This document shows, piece by piece, positions 49,079-60,205 of a stretch of 64,000 nucleotides of DNA. This DNA is from Culex pipiens pallens. Its lineage: Eukaryota > Arthropoda > Insecta > Diptera > Culicidae. Positions within the stretch are counted from its first letter, which is position 1; each line of letters opens with the position of its first letter. Position numbers and translations under genes: made by a program. The DNA is taken from positions 27,602,240 through 27,666,239 of the forward strand of contig NC_068938.1 of assembly GCF_016801865.2 (NCBI RefSeq). The letters run 5' to 3'. The notes below the pieces were generated by a model. The model saw only the letters and a program-made list of their open reading frames with translations. It was not told the origin of the DNA and did not search any database.

Positions 49079-49800
49079 AGTGAAAAGGCATACGAAATGT
49101 CAATTAGTTTGATATCCATATTGCAAATTTTGAAAGTTTGAGCTTTTTCTAAAAAATAAAGTATTTTTTGAACATTTTAGTATTTTCAAAAAAAGACTCT
49201 AATAAAGTGAAAAACCATACAAAATTTCGCTTCGTTTGATACCCATATTGCATATTTTGAAAATTTGAGTATTTTCGAAAAAATACGGAAATTTGTGAAA
49301 ATTATAGTATTTAAAAAAAACTCTAATAAATTGAAAAAGCATACGAAATTTCAATTCGTTTTATATCTATATTGCAAATTTTGAAAGTTTGAGTATTTTC
49401 GAAAAAATACGGTATTTTGTGAAAATTTTAGTATTTTCCAAAAAAACTCTAATAAAGTGAAAAAGCATACAAAATTTCGCTTCGTTTGATACCCATATTG
49501 CAAATTATGAAAATTTGAGTATTTCCGAAAAATACGGTAATTTGTGAAAATTATAGTATTTAAAAAATCTGCACTAAATTGAAAAAGCATACGAAATTTC
49601 AATTCGTTTGATATCTATACTTTGAAAGTTTGAGTATTTTCGAAAAAAATACGATATTTTGTGAAAATTTTAGTATTTTTCAAAAACAAACTCTAATAAA
49701 GTGAAAAAGCATACAAAATTTCGCTTCGTTTGATACCCATATTGCAAATTATGAAAATTTGAGTATTTTCGAAAAAATACGGTATTTTGTGAACAATTTT
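49079..49800. repeat. Tandem array, about 125-bp monomers alternating between two types
   Basis: GCATAC-type anchors at 49088, 49215, 49339, 49465, 49588 and 49709 give a period of 121-127 bp. Odd monomers carry ACGAAAT(G/T)TCAATT(A/C)G, even ones ACAAAATTTCGCTTCG, so the higher-order unit is a dimer of about 248 bp. Confidence 0.88.
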
Positions 49801-49912
49801 GAGTACATATTTTACTTTGAAACTTACTAATTTTTTTCAAAAAATATACTCTTAGTGAAAGTATTGAAAATTTAATATGATATGGCAGAATTAATTGTTT
49901 TTGGCCGATGCA

Positions 49913-50366
49913 AATATTTAAAAAAGTTTTTGTCCCTCGGCCCTGGCCGAGGTCAAGGGGGGGGCAAAAAAATAAAAAAATATAAAAATTTTAATAACAA
50001 GCCATAGTCTTTACATTTAAATGAAAAAAGTGTTTTAAAATGCATTTTACACTAGTTCAGTTGTTTTGCAATCATTAGTTTTCAAAAAATCTAAGATCTG
50101 ACAAAAACCAAAATTGTATCGAAAAAAAAGATTTTGCATCGAAAATTTTCAAAAAATCTTAATATTTTTTAATAAACCCAAACATGCTAAAAATGATTTT
50201 AAGCGCAGGAGAATGTATTTTAATTTGATTTCAGTTGGTTGCACTTGAATTTTCATTAAAATTTTGAAGTTTATTGTAAAAAATTTTTTTTTGCCCCCCT
50301 GATTTTTCGGGCCAATTTTGAAGGGGGGGGTGACAAAAACTTTTAAAAATATTTGTACCAGCCTTA
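49913..50366 (+). mobile_element. MITE with GGC(C/T)G(A/G)T(G/A)CAAATATTT ends, copy 2
   Basis: Near-identical to 37011-37476 and in the same orientation, including the GGCCGAGGTCAAGGGGGG block and the G run near the right end. Confidence 0.87.
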
Positions 50367-52215
50367 TAAAGATTTAAAAAATGAGCTTTCGTCCATTATC
50401 GGCGATAAGATTATAATTTTATCGATCAACAACCTTGGTTAACATTAACTGACGTGAGCAAGATATACTCTTTGTTTACAAGCTCACATTGGCAAATTTA
50501 CATTGTTTTGCTTGATGCACGTACCACGTAACAAACGAAAGAAAATAAAAAATAAAAATCCACAAAATCTACCGTTATCAAATTGCTCAAATTTAAAGAA
50601 TGCTTACAAATAATTCAAAAAGTAACATTAAACGAGATTTATTTTTCTATTTTGTAGAACAAAACTTGCTCAAAATGACTTCCTAAGTGGACTATCTCTA
50701 AATCTGAAGAAAAAAATCTAAAATGCTCAAAATGTGTATCTCAAATTAGAATAAGAATGGAACTAGATCACAAATTTCGTTACAACGAATTAATTTGAAA
50801 CTTAAGTTTCTCCAAACACTTTGAGAATGTACAACATATTAAAACATTTTTTATAATTCAACAATCTCATTTGGCTGAGGTCCGATCTACAAAGATATCA
50901 AATTCGCCTCCCCTATTTTATTCTCACTCAAATTTCATCAACCTCACTTAATCGAACCGCAAGTAAGATCCTAGCGATTGAGCACGTCGAACCCAATCCA
51001 TCAGCTGACAGCGCCTTCCAAGGGGGGTAGGGAGCGAGGCGCAATTAATTAAAACAAATAGACCAACGCACTGTGGCGGCCCAGGCTGCCAAGTAAAACA
51101 AAAATATCGTTTTATTTAAAATACACAACCAACTTTGGAAAACAAACAACTACCAGCGGCAGCAAAAATGTTTCCAACTACAGAAGAAGAAGAAGAGAGT
51201 ACAAGCTTACTTGCAGATGCAACTCGTCTTTGAAATGTGTGTAAGTTTGTTTTTTCTTCTTCTTTCTTTCAGTGTTTGTATTGCACTGATGGTGTTGGGT
51301 AAAAAAGGGTGCACCAATGTGGTGACGACGACGACGACGTGTGGGGAGAAAAGTATAAGTGCATTACCCCTTCGTTCGTTCGATTGAAGAGAAATGGGAT
51401 TTTGCTTTTTTGTTATTTTTCATATTTACTGCCGCCACATACAAAGTGCTGGTCGATTCAACAGCATTGTTATTTCAAAGAACACAGGCGAATTGGACGC
51501 GAGATGAGTCAGAAAAGAGAGCCCCAACTTTGAAAGAGTAAAAGAGAGAAAACTCAAAGTGAGAAAGAGAACAACACCACATCGGACGTGATGATGCCGT
51601 TATCTTTTCGAGTCGTTGCGTTTGTTGTTTTTTTTTCTTTCTTTTGCTTGTTTTGTCGCTCACCCACACAACTCCAAAGACTCGCGAGAGAATCGGAAAG
51701 TGCGGAGCAGAGAAAGAGCAATAACAATCGGGCCAACGGATGCACAAACACGTTATAAACACGTCCGTTCTCGCTAACCCCCTGGATGTCACACCAAGTG
51801 GTGAAGTATCAAAATTAATTCAAGATTTAAAAGTTAAAAAAACTTTAGAATTCAAGACTTTTGGTGAAATAAGAAGTAAATTTTACATGGCTTTTTTTTA
51901 AATCTATGAAAAATTAAAGATTGTCCCAATCAAGTCGCCGTTGTGTTGGAGAGATTTCTCTCTCCCCCTCATAAAAAACAAAAATGGTGGCATTCTCCCA
52001 GTACCACTCCAGTCGTCTGATGGATGCTGTTTAACCCACACACACACACTCCCCCTCATGCATGCATTTTCGATAGTGCTCTTCTGAATGAAAATCTGCC
52101 ATTCACTGCTGGTGGTAATACTGTTTGTTACTGTTCTTAGCGGAAATCGCGCGGGAGCCCCGCGCACACTTTACACTATAGACTGTTGTTTATGTTTCCT
52201 CCGCGATGAGGAAGG
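50367..52215. other. Gene-free stretch; GC-richer single-copy part 50900-52200
   Basis: (GAC)n at about 51322-51340, (GAA)n near 51184, GA-rich and CT-rich tracts (51490-51720). TTTTTTCTTCTTCTTTCTTTC followed by AG at about 51273 resembles a splice acceptor, but no exon could be attached. No recognisable frame. Confidence 0.35.
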
Positions 52216-52223
52216 GGTGAGAG

Positions 52224-53382
52224 TAGTGCGTCCATCCCGGGAATTCCCGGGACAAAAATCCCGGGATTTTTCCAAAACCGGGAATTCCCGAATCCCGGGA
52301 TTTTCCATAATTTGTCCCGGGAATTCCCGAAATTAAAAAAAAAATCATATTTTGGTCTGGAAATTCAGATTTGGTTGTGAAAATAGTAGAACAATAAAAT
52401 GAATTAAAATTTGTATTCAGCAAATCTCAGCATTAAATTGGCTTTTTAGGAAAAAATATTATAATTTTTAATTAACAGGTCCGCAAAATGCCAAGTGCTT
52501 TAATTTTTTTGTTTTATTTTATTTTTTTTAAGGGCTGGATATATTTACGTACATTTTCGATATTAAATTTGAAAAAAAAAAACAATCTCATATCAAATTA
52601 TTTATAATCAAACACCGGCATCTAGGGCAAATAAGTACAAATGTAACGAATAAATACAGCTATTAAAGCAAAAAATAATTGCATGACGTTTTGTATGACT
52701 TCGGTTAAACAGGAACAGAACAAATCAATTTGTACTTCCAAATGTATTGCTCTAAAATCTCCTGTACCTATTTAGACTGTAATTCTGATTTTCCCTCGGT
52801 TGGCGGTAGTAACTTGAAGATAATTTGTAAAATATGTTTTATATAAAAAAATGAATTCAAAACTTATCTAAAATTTTACATTGACTAGTATCATTTTGTT
52901 TATTGTCATTTTTTGTTTTAAGCTGTTTTAGTAATGTCATATAAAAATATATATAGAAGAAAAAAAAAAATATAAAAGAATTTCAAAGTTTTTTTAATAG
53001 GTCCTATAAACAGATGGAAGACAAAAGCTTATTGGACCTTTTCAAAAAAAACTTAAGAATTATGTAATTTGATTCGCAAATAAAAAAATTATTAATAAAA
53101 AATAGTAGTTGATATAAAACCCTAAACACCACAAAGACAAAAAAAAATCTTTTAGGCTATTTAAAAACTGTCGTATTTGTTTAGATTGAAGTGAGGACTA
53201 TCACCATTTGATATTATTAAGCTAATTCTATGATTTTAAGCTTGAAAACATAACAAATATAATGAAACATAGATTTTATTACTGATTCAAAAATTTCCCG
53301 GGATCCCGGGAATTCCCGGGATTCCAAAAATATTTTTCCCGTTTCCCGGGAAATTCAAAACCCGGGAAAATTGGACGCCCTA
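52224..53382. mobile_element. hAT-like CCCGGG-rich element, 1159 bp, 8-bp target duplication
   Basis: Ends TAGTGCGTCCA and, reversed, TAGGGCGTCCA are followed by clusters of CCCGGGAATTCCCGGG-type palindromes on both sides. GGTGAGAG is duplicated exactly at 52216-52223 and 53383-53390. The AT-rich interior has no transposase. A further copy starts at 63872. Confidence 0.9.
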
Positions 53383-53745
53383 GGTGAGAGAGATTTGTTT
53401 GGACGCTTTCACCGAAAATTAAACTATCTCTTCACTCTAAGCTCGAGTCTAAATAATCATCTCATTTGTTTATGTATCTGTCTGGTGGGTCTAAACAAGC
53501 GAAATATTTTAATTAGGAAAGTAGTTTCAACCCTTGCCGGTTTATAATCAATCAGATAAATGTTATTTCCTGCTCACAATTGTTGGCATCGATGACTTCT
53601 ACAAAAGATATTGATACAGGCAAATGATTCATGTAACTTAATTCGATAAATGAATACATTTGAAAGTGGTAAAATTATTCCTAAGACGAAAACATATGTT
53701 TAAATGGATTTGATATAAGAAAAATCAAGGCTGCAAAAACATAAA

Positions 53746-54171
53746 AAATCAAAAATCGAAAAATCTAATTATTCGCCCTACAGCATTGCCTTGACGTTCT
53801 CGATAGCGAGATTCCTACTCGAAACTAGGTGTCCGAAGGCTTGAATGTTGAGGCAATTGCAAACCTCATTTTACACCTTAGCTTCCATCCACCCAGGGAT
53901 TCGTACTGAAGACCTTTCGATTGTGAGTCCAACTGCCTACCAGCGACTCCACAGAGGCAGGACCTAAGGAGACGACTCCTACACCTGGACTGAGCTAACG
54001 ACCTAACCTCTAGGTTAGACTGGGACCAACATTTACTTCCCCGTCCGACGGAAGGCGTGATCAGACAAATCTCGTCTCGAAAAATGCCACCGGGACCGTC
54101 TGGGATCGAACCCAGGCCGACTGGGTGAGAGGCAACCACGTTTACCCCTACACCACGGTCTCGGCCAAAAA
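53746..54171 (-). mobile_element. Dimeric tRNA-derived SINE, copy 3 (Twin-like)
   Basis: Same two-unit structure and orientation as the copies at 28827 and 35356. The 12-bp duplication CAAAAACATAAA lies at 53734-53745 and 54172-54183. The second B box is mutated (ATTCGTACTG), so this copy is older or inactive. Confidence 0.9.
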
Positions 54172-54370
54172 CAAAAACATAAATTACTACTAAAAAACAT
54201 CAAAAACAATACATTCACAAGATCCTCTGAAATTACTCTTAGCTGTAAGAAAAATGTTATTACAAAAGCCGACTCGGTCCTAACCAGGTCTCAGAACCGA
54301 AAAGGACCTAATAAAAATAATTTTATGAAAAAAAAAAAACAAAAAAATTGTCGAGTCTATTTTTGACTCC

Positions 54371-54805
54371 TTAACTGCCGTTCTACGCATAATTGTCCCA
54401 TGTCAGTTTTTGACGATTTTGACTTTATGCCATTTTTAAGTTTAGTCTGATGTGTAAGAAAAACACATAAAATCTGGTACTTTGTTCGGAAACTCATCAA
54501 AAACAACACCAAGTCTGTTTGTCCCATCGTTGAACTTCTACGCATAATTGTCCCACCAAGTATTTTCTTACACGGAATCATTAGTTTTACTCAGCATTAT
54601 GCCTTGTTTACCTGTTGTATAGCAAGAGGATCACAAATAAGGGTGATAAACTGCTAACTGGTGCGATTAGGGACACATAGGGTGAATAGGAACCCACGGG
54701 ACAATTATGCGTAGAAACACAGAAATCGGTCAAAAAATTTCAATCGCGTTTTTCTCAGTTGCACTTTTTTGAACATGGGACAATTATGCGTAGAACGGCA
54801 GTTAA
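54371..54805. mobile_element. MITE with TTAACTGCCGTTCTACGC ends, complete copy
   Basis: Perfect inverted ends of about 30 bp (TTAACTGCCGTTCTACGCAT, then AATTGTCCCATGT). TTAA at both edges may be the target duplication. A second, central ACTTCTACGCATAATTGTCC module lies inside. The interrupted relative is at 43038. Confidence 0.9.
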
Positions 54806-56644
54806 CTCCTCTAAAGTGATACAAACTGTTTAACTCAAAGATGGTGATGAAATTTCATGTGCACAGTTAAAAATTAATTTAATTTTTATGTATGTCTAAA
54901 ATAAAGATGAGAAAATTTATTAAAATCGGTTTTATGTCAACTTTGAAAATTTATTTGATTAAAAATCAAGGGGATCGACAATTCTCTAAACAATTAGATT
55001 TAACTTAATCGAAGTAGCTAGTTTAAAAATCGATTATGTATGTTTAGATTGTTTAACTGTCTGTCAAAATGAACCTTATTATACCAACAGAAGTGTAGTG
55101 CGCAATTCTCTACGAAATAGGCCAATTACGTGAATTTTTATTTTTTGTATTTTTTTTTTTTTTTTTGGCTCAAATTTGAATGATGGGGAGGGATCCTTCC
55201 ATATGCCCAAAGAAGCCACTTTGTATCATCTCCATACAGTTTTGGAAGTTGTACATACAAAAATGGTACGTAAATATAAGAAAATCTGTTCGGTATGGTG
55301 TCTTCGGCAAAGTTTTAGGTATTGATTCCAATAGTGGTATACAGAAAAAAAAGTTGGCACACGGAAAAAAAATCTGCCGATTTTTTAATTAACATTTTTT
55401 TACAGTTTCCCAAAATTAGAATTTTGAATTTTTTTTTAATTTTCAAATTTTTTTTATGAGATAAATAACTATTTGACGACATAGAATTTTGACTTTTGAC
55501 CCATAGAATTTTGCGCCTTGTTTTAATTTTATTTTATGTTTTTTTTTTGGCAAAATAAAAAATTTACCACACATTTTATTCTCATTTCAGTTTTTAAATA
55601 TATCAAATTTGCAATCGGCATGTACTTTACAGACTTTTTGTGATTATATGCAACTTCGTACCCGTAATTGTCCATTCCCAAAAATATATTTTTCGAAGAG
55701 TTAAAATAAATTCCAATAAAATTGCCTAAAAAACATTAGAGAATTCTGGTTGCTGAAATACAGCGAATAAAACAAAAATAAAAAAACAGACCTCCATTTT
55801 ATGAATTTAATGATCTTATCGAAAAAACTATATTTTGAAAATTTTGAAATCAAAACTAACATTTCAAATGATTGTAATATTGAATATTTGGCAACCATCG
55901 TTTAGGTGTACCCATGTTTTCAGAGTTTTTTCAATTAAATGCAATTCATTTAAAATACCTATGTTTATTAAATCGTTAAAATACGATTTATTTTTAACAA
56001 AAAAAAAAACGAATTCAATGCATTTTACAACTTATTTGACGTAGAATTACCTCTTATTTGAAGGTATTTGGTATCATTCCGAAAAAAACGGGACTTCAAA
56101 CAAATCAAAATGGGATGATTTTTGCACTATTAGATTCGAAATTTATTCAGCAACATTCAATTAAGGCTGGTACGCAATTTATTTTAAAAAAAAAATGTGT
56201 CCCTCCGCTCTGGTCAAGGCCAAAATAAGGGAAGGGAGAGATCCAAAAAATAAAATAAAAAAACAACAAATTTTAAGCCAAACCATCATTTTTTAAAGAA
56301 AATCTATTACAGTTATGATACTATCGAAAATTGGCAAAATTTCAATGAACTTATGAAAATATAATTTCCTAAGTTGTATGTATTTTCCCGATCCGTGGGC
56401 CAATGTTCAAAATTCAAAAGCTTAAAAGTGCCATATTGGATTAAAAATACACAAAATAATTGTCACACAATGTATTTTGAATAGTTTATTATAATTTGTG
56501 CAAGGTTTGTATGGATAATCGAATCACGAACAAAACAAAATCGTGTTTTTTATTTTCTTATTTTTAACATTAAATTCGAGTTCTGCGACCTCATTTTAGT
56601 CAAATTTGAATGGTGGATTGCATATAAAATTAAGAAATGTATCG
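54806..56644. other. AT-rich gene-free stretch with dispersed repeats
   Basis: 55150-55450 carries the GGTGTCTTCGGCAAAG motif; 56165-56230 resembles the end of the 37011 MITE family (AAGGCTGGTACGCAATTT); 56490-56610 resembles 47850-47960 (AAATTCGAGTTCTGCGACC). Confidence 0.45.
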
Positions 56645-56820
56645 AGGTTTTTAAGCGAAGATGGCGTTCGAATGGTGAACGCTCGAAATGTCAAAATTAC
56701 GCAGTACCAACATTACAGGAAAAGTGTGCCATGGCATGACAGCCACATTTTTTCTAATGTTGGTGCGATTTTGACATTTCGGGCGTTCACCATTCGAACG
56801 CCATCTTCGCTTAAAAACCT
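56645..56820. mobile_element. Near-perfect 176-bp hairpin MITE
   Basis: AGGTTTTTAAGCGAAGATGG and GCGTTCGAATGGTGAACGC are mirrored exactly at the right. The arms pair through ACCAACATTA almost to the centre. It is directly followed by another MITE. Confidence 0.88.
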
Positions 56821-56832
56821 GGATATTTTCAA

Positions 56833-56997
56833 TACAGTGAACTTTCTCGTTGTCGATATTGAAGGGACCGTCGAGAGCGGGAGATATCAAATTATAGAAC
56901 GATAATCAATGCAATCTAATTGAAGGGGATGAAAAATTTATAGACAGCTGGAGCAATATTGATATCGAGAAGATCGACAGCCAGAGAGTTCAGTGTA
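56833..56997. mobile_element. Tc1/mariner-like MITE with TACAGTGAACT ends, copy 1
   Basis: ATACAGTGAACTTTCTCG faces CCAGAGAGTTCAGTGTAT, with TA at each edge. The interior matches 60018-60175 (TTGTCGATATTGAA, GACAGCTGGAGCAATA). Confidence 0.8.
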
Positions 56998-57123
56998 TTT
57001 CATCACCCCCATTTTGGCCGCCATCTTAGATTTAAAAATTCTAAACTACTTTAGAGTATTTTAGGAGTCATACTAAAGCTCAACAATTAGAAACTATACA
57101 ACGAAAAAAAAATCGTGATTCGA

Positions 57124-57384
57124 AATTTTGCCAAGGCCTTCGGATTATCGAATCTGGACCAAGGGGCTGGAAACTCTAATATTACTTAGGAATACTGAGT
57201 ATACTAATGATATTCCAGTATACTTGTTAGTATGCTAACCGAAAAGCAGTAAACTGTTAGTATATTAAGATACTCTCAGTATATTGGTAAGTATACTGGC
57301 GGTATGTAAAGGAAATAATTAGTATACTGGTTAACTTAATAAGTATAGCTCTAAGAGTTTCCAACCCCTTGGTCTAGACTGTAT
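57124..57384. mobile_element. pogo/Tc1-like terminus (GATTATCGAATCTGGACTGTA) split by another MITE
   Basis: CTTCGGATTATCGAATCTGG at the left and TCTAGACTGTA at the right reassemble into the terminus type also seen at 47794 and 22071. The split marks the insertion at 57159. Confidence 0.55.
57159..57372. mobile_element. MITE with CCAAGGGG ends and AGTATACT core, nested
   Basis: CCAAGGGGCTGGAAACTCT faces AGAGTTTCCAACCCCTTGG. The flanks TCTGGA (57153-57158) and TCTAGA (57373-57378) form a 6-bp duplication with one mismatch. The core contains many (A)GTATACT/AGTATATT motifs. Confidence 0.8.
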
Positions 57385-57764
57385 TCAGTATTAATTTTTT
57401 TTCTCCTTCATTTTTTGGGGCATTTTTTAGGCTTTCTAGAAGACCAACAATTTCCCAAAAATATTCCTGAACAGTAAGATTTTCAAAACCACCGTAATTT
57501 TCAATCAAGCTGCAAGTTGCCTCTTGCCATTTGCAATAACTTTTCTGAAGACACCAAAGCTCATGAACGATCTTGCGACCGAACCACTTTGCATTGGTAT
57601 TTCTACTAGAATTTTTGAAAATGTTAACAAAACGCAGAGAATTTGCAAGCAAACTTGGTGCTTCTGCAACACCGACGAGAATGTCAAGTACCTAGAATAC
57701 ATAAAATTGACCACCAAAAATGCGCTTCCCTAACACGGATGCGATTTTCGGGTACCTGAAATGC

Positions 57765-58430
57765 CTAAAATAGTGTAACCAAATCTAGAAATTGAATTTC
57801 TAATACCTCTCGATGAACTAAATTAAAGCTACTAGTTACAAGACCAATAAAACTTGTGATATTCCAACATCTGGCCGCTCTATCGGCTCGATCTTCACTT
57901 GCTCTTACGCCCTCTTCTCTCACCACCACGAACAACCGTTCACGACCAACACAAACAACGGAACTCTGGCCGTAAATAAAACACACACAAATTCTGGACT
58001 GGCCGAGTCCGCGGCGGTGTTGTTCCATTGAGCAATTATTGCCAGTTATTCCATTTTCACTCGATTCATTTTCCCGAACCCGCGCTCATTCAAGTAGAAC
58101 CTAACTTGGTGGCGGATCCCGGGCCACGGTTCCGGCCGGATCGTGTCAACAAAGATCCTTTCGAATCCTAATGCTCTGACGTTTTTCGGTGTGAGAGTGT
58201 AACTGTTTCGGAGCACGATACACCACTACCAGCGGAGGTCGAGGATCGTCATCTTCCTCAGCCGCTCCGCGGCGGCCACCCCGGAACCCGCAGAACCAGT
58301 TTTGTGTGCTCCGATTTTCCTTCTGTCCATATTCTTGTTGCGTTTTTTAACTCCTCTCTTTTCTACGCTTTCTGTGTCAGTCAAAACCTAAACACACACA
58401 CAGTCACAGCCTACTGCTGGCCAACCATTC
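57765..58430 (-). other. GC-rich unassigned block left of the leader exon
   Basis: This repeat-free stretch has two short minus-strand frames. One of 87 codons starts at 58028; a 34-codon frame starting MDRRKIGAHK lies near 58330. Neither matches a family I recognise. It may be intron, further leader or promoter of the gene that starts near 58746. A plus-strand GGATCCCGGGCC-type patch lies near 58120. Confidence 0.25.
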
Positions 58431-58531
58431 ATTCAAGAGTGGCCACAACCAAAAGGAGGAACAGGAGGGGGATGTAGCCCAGAGGGTGGAGGACGATTCC
58501 GTGACACACAGGAAATCGGTGGAAAACTCAC

Positions 58532-58746
58532 TTTAAAAATCACCACGAAAACGGCGATCGAATGGCCCGTGCCGGCCAAAAACCGATCCACGCGCGACGG
58601 AACGACACCGTAATGAACCTTCCCGGAACGGAACGGAATCAAACTTCGGAGTGAAAGAGAAAGACACACAGTCCTCTTTGAAAACACACCACGAACGCGC
58701 ACGCACGCAGACGAAAGAACCAAGCTTCGACGAGGAAGCCAACACT
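58532..58746 (-). other. Candidate non-coding first exon of a minus-strand gene
   Basis: Minus strand: an initiator TTTCAGTGTT with +1 A at 58746 begins a 215-nt GC-rich stretch without a single ATG, ending at a good splice donor AAA|GTGAGT (58531-58526). Absence of ATG over this length fits a leader exon. Upstream (58760-58850) lie a (CTG)n run and GAGAG/CTCTC motifs typical of insect promoters. The continuation to the left (57760-58430) is GC-rich but no acceptor or coding exon could be fixed. Gene identity unknown. Confidence 0.38.
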
Positions 58747-58759
58747 GAAACTGAGCAGG

Positions 58760-58978
58760 ATTTTGCTTGCTGCTGCTGCTGCTGGCTGGAGAATGGTTTT
58801 CGTTTTTGAGAGAGCGCAGCATAGAAATTTATGTTGGGCTCTCTCTCACGAATTTGACGTTTCTCTCGTTAGCGGTGACAGGGGAGTGAGTGTGGTGAAT
58901 AAAATTACAGCAGGGTGGTCAGTTCAAATAGGGTAATGTCATCGATTGTACATGTTTTTGCAATATTTTTAAAATAAC
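58760..58978. promoter_or_regulatory. (CTG)n and GAGAG-rich sequence upstream of the 58746 start
   Basis: CTGCTGCTGCTGCTGCTGG at 58764-58782 (minus CAG), GAGAGAGCGC near 58807 and CTCTCTCTCACG near 58840. These are GAGA-type motifs frequent at insect promoters. Confidence 0.3.
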
Positions 58979-59125
58979 TGGAGTTTTTTTTTTAAAAGGT
59001 CCAATAAACCAAATTTCCAATTTTTGCTTTTTGAGCGTTTTTGAAACCGCCTTGAGACAGAGATTTTAAACCAAAAAGCAAAAACTGAAAATTTGGTTTA
59101 TTGGACCTTTTAAAAAAAACTCCAG
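58979..59125. mobile_element. Palindromic MITE, CTGGAGTTTTTT family, copy 2
   Basis: CTGGAGTTTTTTTTTTAAAAGG and its mirror enclose AATTTTTGCTTTTTG. Arms of about 65 bp around a short loop (CCGCCTTGAG). Confidence 0.85.
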
Positions 59126-59718
59126 AAATCATGATTTATTTTGGCTTCCAGGACTATTTTGAAGGGTTAAGAGGGACTCATATTATGTTAAGTTACAATT
59201 CAGGTCATAATTTAAAAAAAGATCTTAAGCGCTGTTACATGCGGCTAAAGATGGGCACAAAAATCTAAATTTTCAAAAATTGGTTGAAATACACGAAAGT
59301 TTTCTGCTCAATTTCTACTTTTATTTAAAGTTTTTGTCTTCCCCCGCTTAAAGTGGGCCCGATAAATCAGGATGCAAATAAAATATTTTTTCAAAATTTC
59401 AATTCAACTGTAAGTACAATAACCTGAAATCAATTAAAATGCATTCCCCTGCGTTAAGAATCATTTTTAAGCATGCTTAGGTTGATTCAAAAACCTTTTG
59501 ATTTTTTGAAAATTTTCGATGTTTATTATCACAAATATTTTTTTCGCTAACATTTTTGTTTTCGTCAAATCTTTATTTTTTTTTGAAAACTAATGATTGC
59601 AAAACAACTGAACTAATGCATTTTAAAACACCAAAATTTTAATCGAACATTTAAAAAAGGGTCTTATTTTCAAATGTTGGTCTTAAATTTAAAGTTGTTG
59701 TAAGGTTATTTCACGTAT

Positions 59719-59874
59719 CTGGAGTTTTTTCCTGAAAAGGACCAATAAACCAAGTTTTCAATTTTTGCTTTTTGGGTGTTTTTTGATACCTCTGACTCAA
59801 GGCGGTTTTGAAAACACCCAAAAAGCAAAAACTGGAAATTTGGTTTATTGGACCTTTTCAAAAAAAAACTTCAG
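59719..59874. mobile_element. Palindromic MITE, CTGGAGTTTTTT family, copy 3
   Basis: As copy 2, about 156 bp. GTAT on both sides (59715-59718 and 59875-59878) is a possible 4-bp duplication. Confidence 0.85.
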
Positions 59875-60017
59875 GTATGTTTATTTTTTTTACCTGTACC
59901 TCATTTACTAAAAATTCATCTCAAATGTTTCTGAGACAAATTTATAGGAAATTTTCTGTAAAAAGTGTTTTTTTTAACATGGGAAACCATGGGCACTAGT
60001 GAAAAAAAACTCCTAAA

Positions 60018-60175
60018 TATAGTGGATTCTCTCGTTGTCGATATTGAAGAGGGAGGTAGTTATTAAATTATAGAATAATAAATCAAAGCAATCTTCTTGA
60101 AAGGGCTGAACATTTTATTGACAGCTGGAGCAATACTGATAACGAGAAAATTGACAGCCAGAGAGTCCACTGTAT
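60018..60175. mobile_element. Tc1/mariner-like MITE with TACAGTGGACTCTCT-type ends, copy 2
   Basis: ATAGTGGATTCTCTCGTTGTCG faces GCCAGAGAGTCCACTGTAT; same family as 56833-56997. Confidence 0.8.
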
Positions 60176-60205
60176 TGCATTTTTGCAAAAAAAAACATGT
60201 TAAGA

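Noticed and set aside
51227..51273. Short intron (TGT|GTAAGT to a polypyrimidine-CAG)
   Set aside because: Donor and acceptor are only about 36 nt apart, below the usual minimum insect intron, and no coding exon flanks them.
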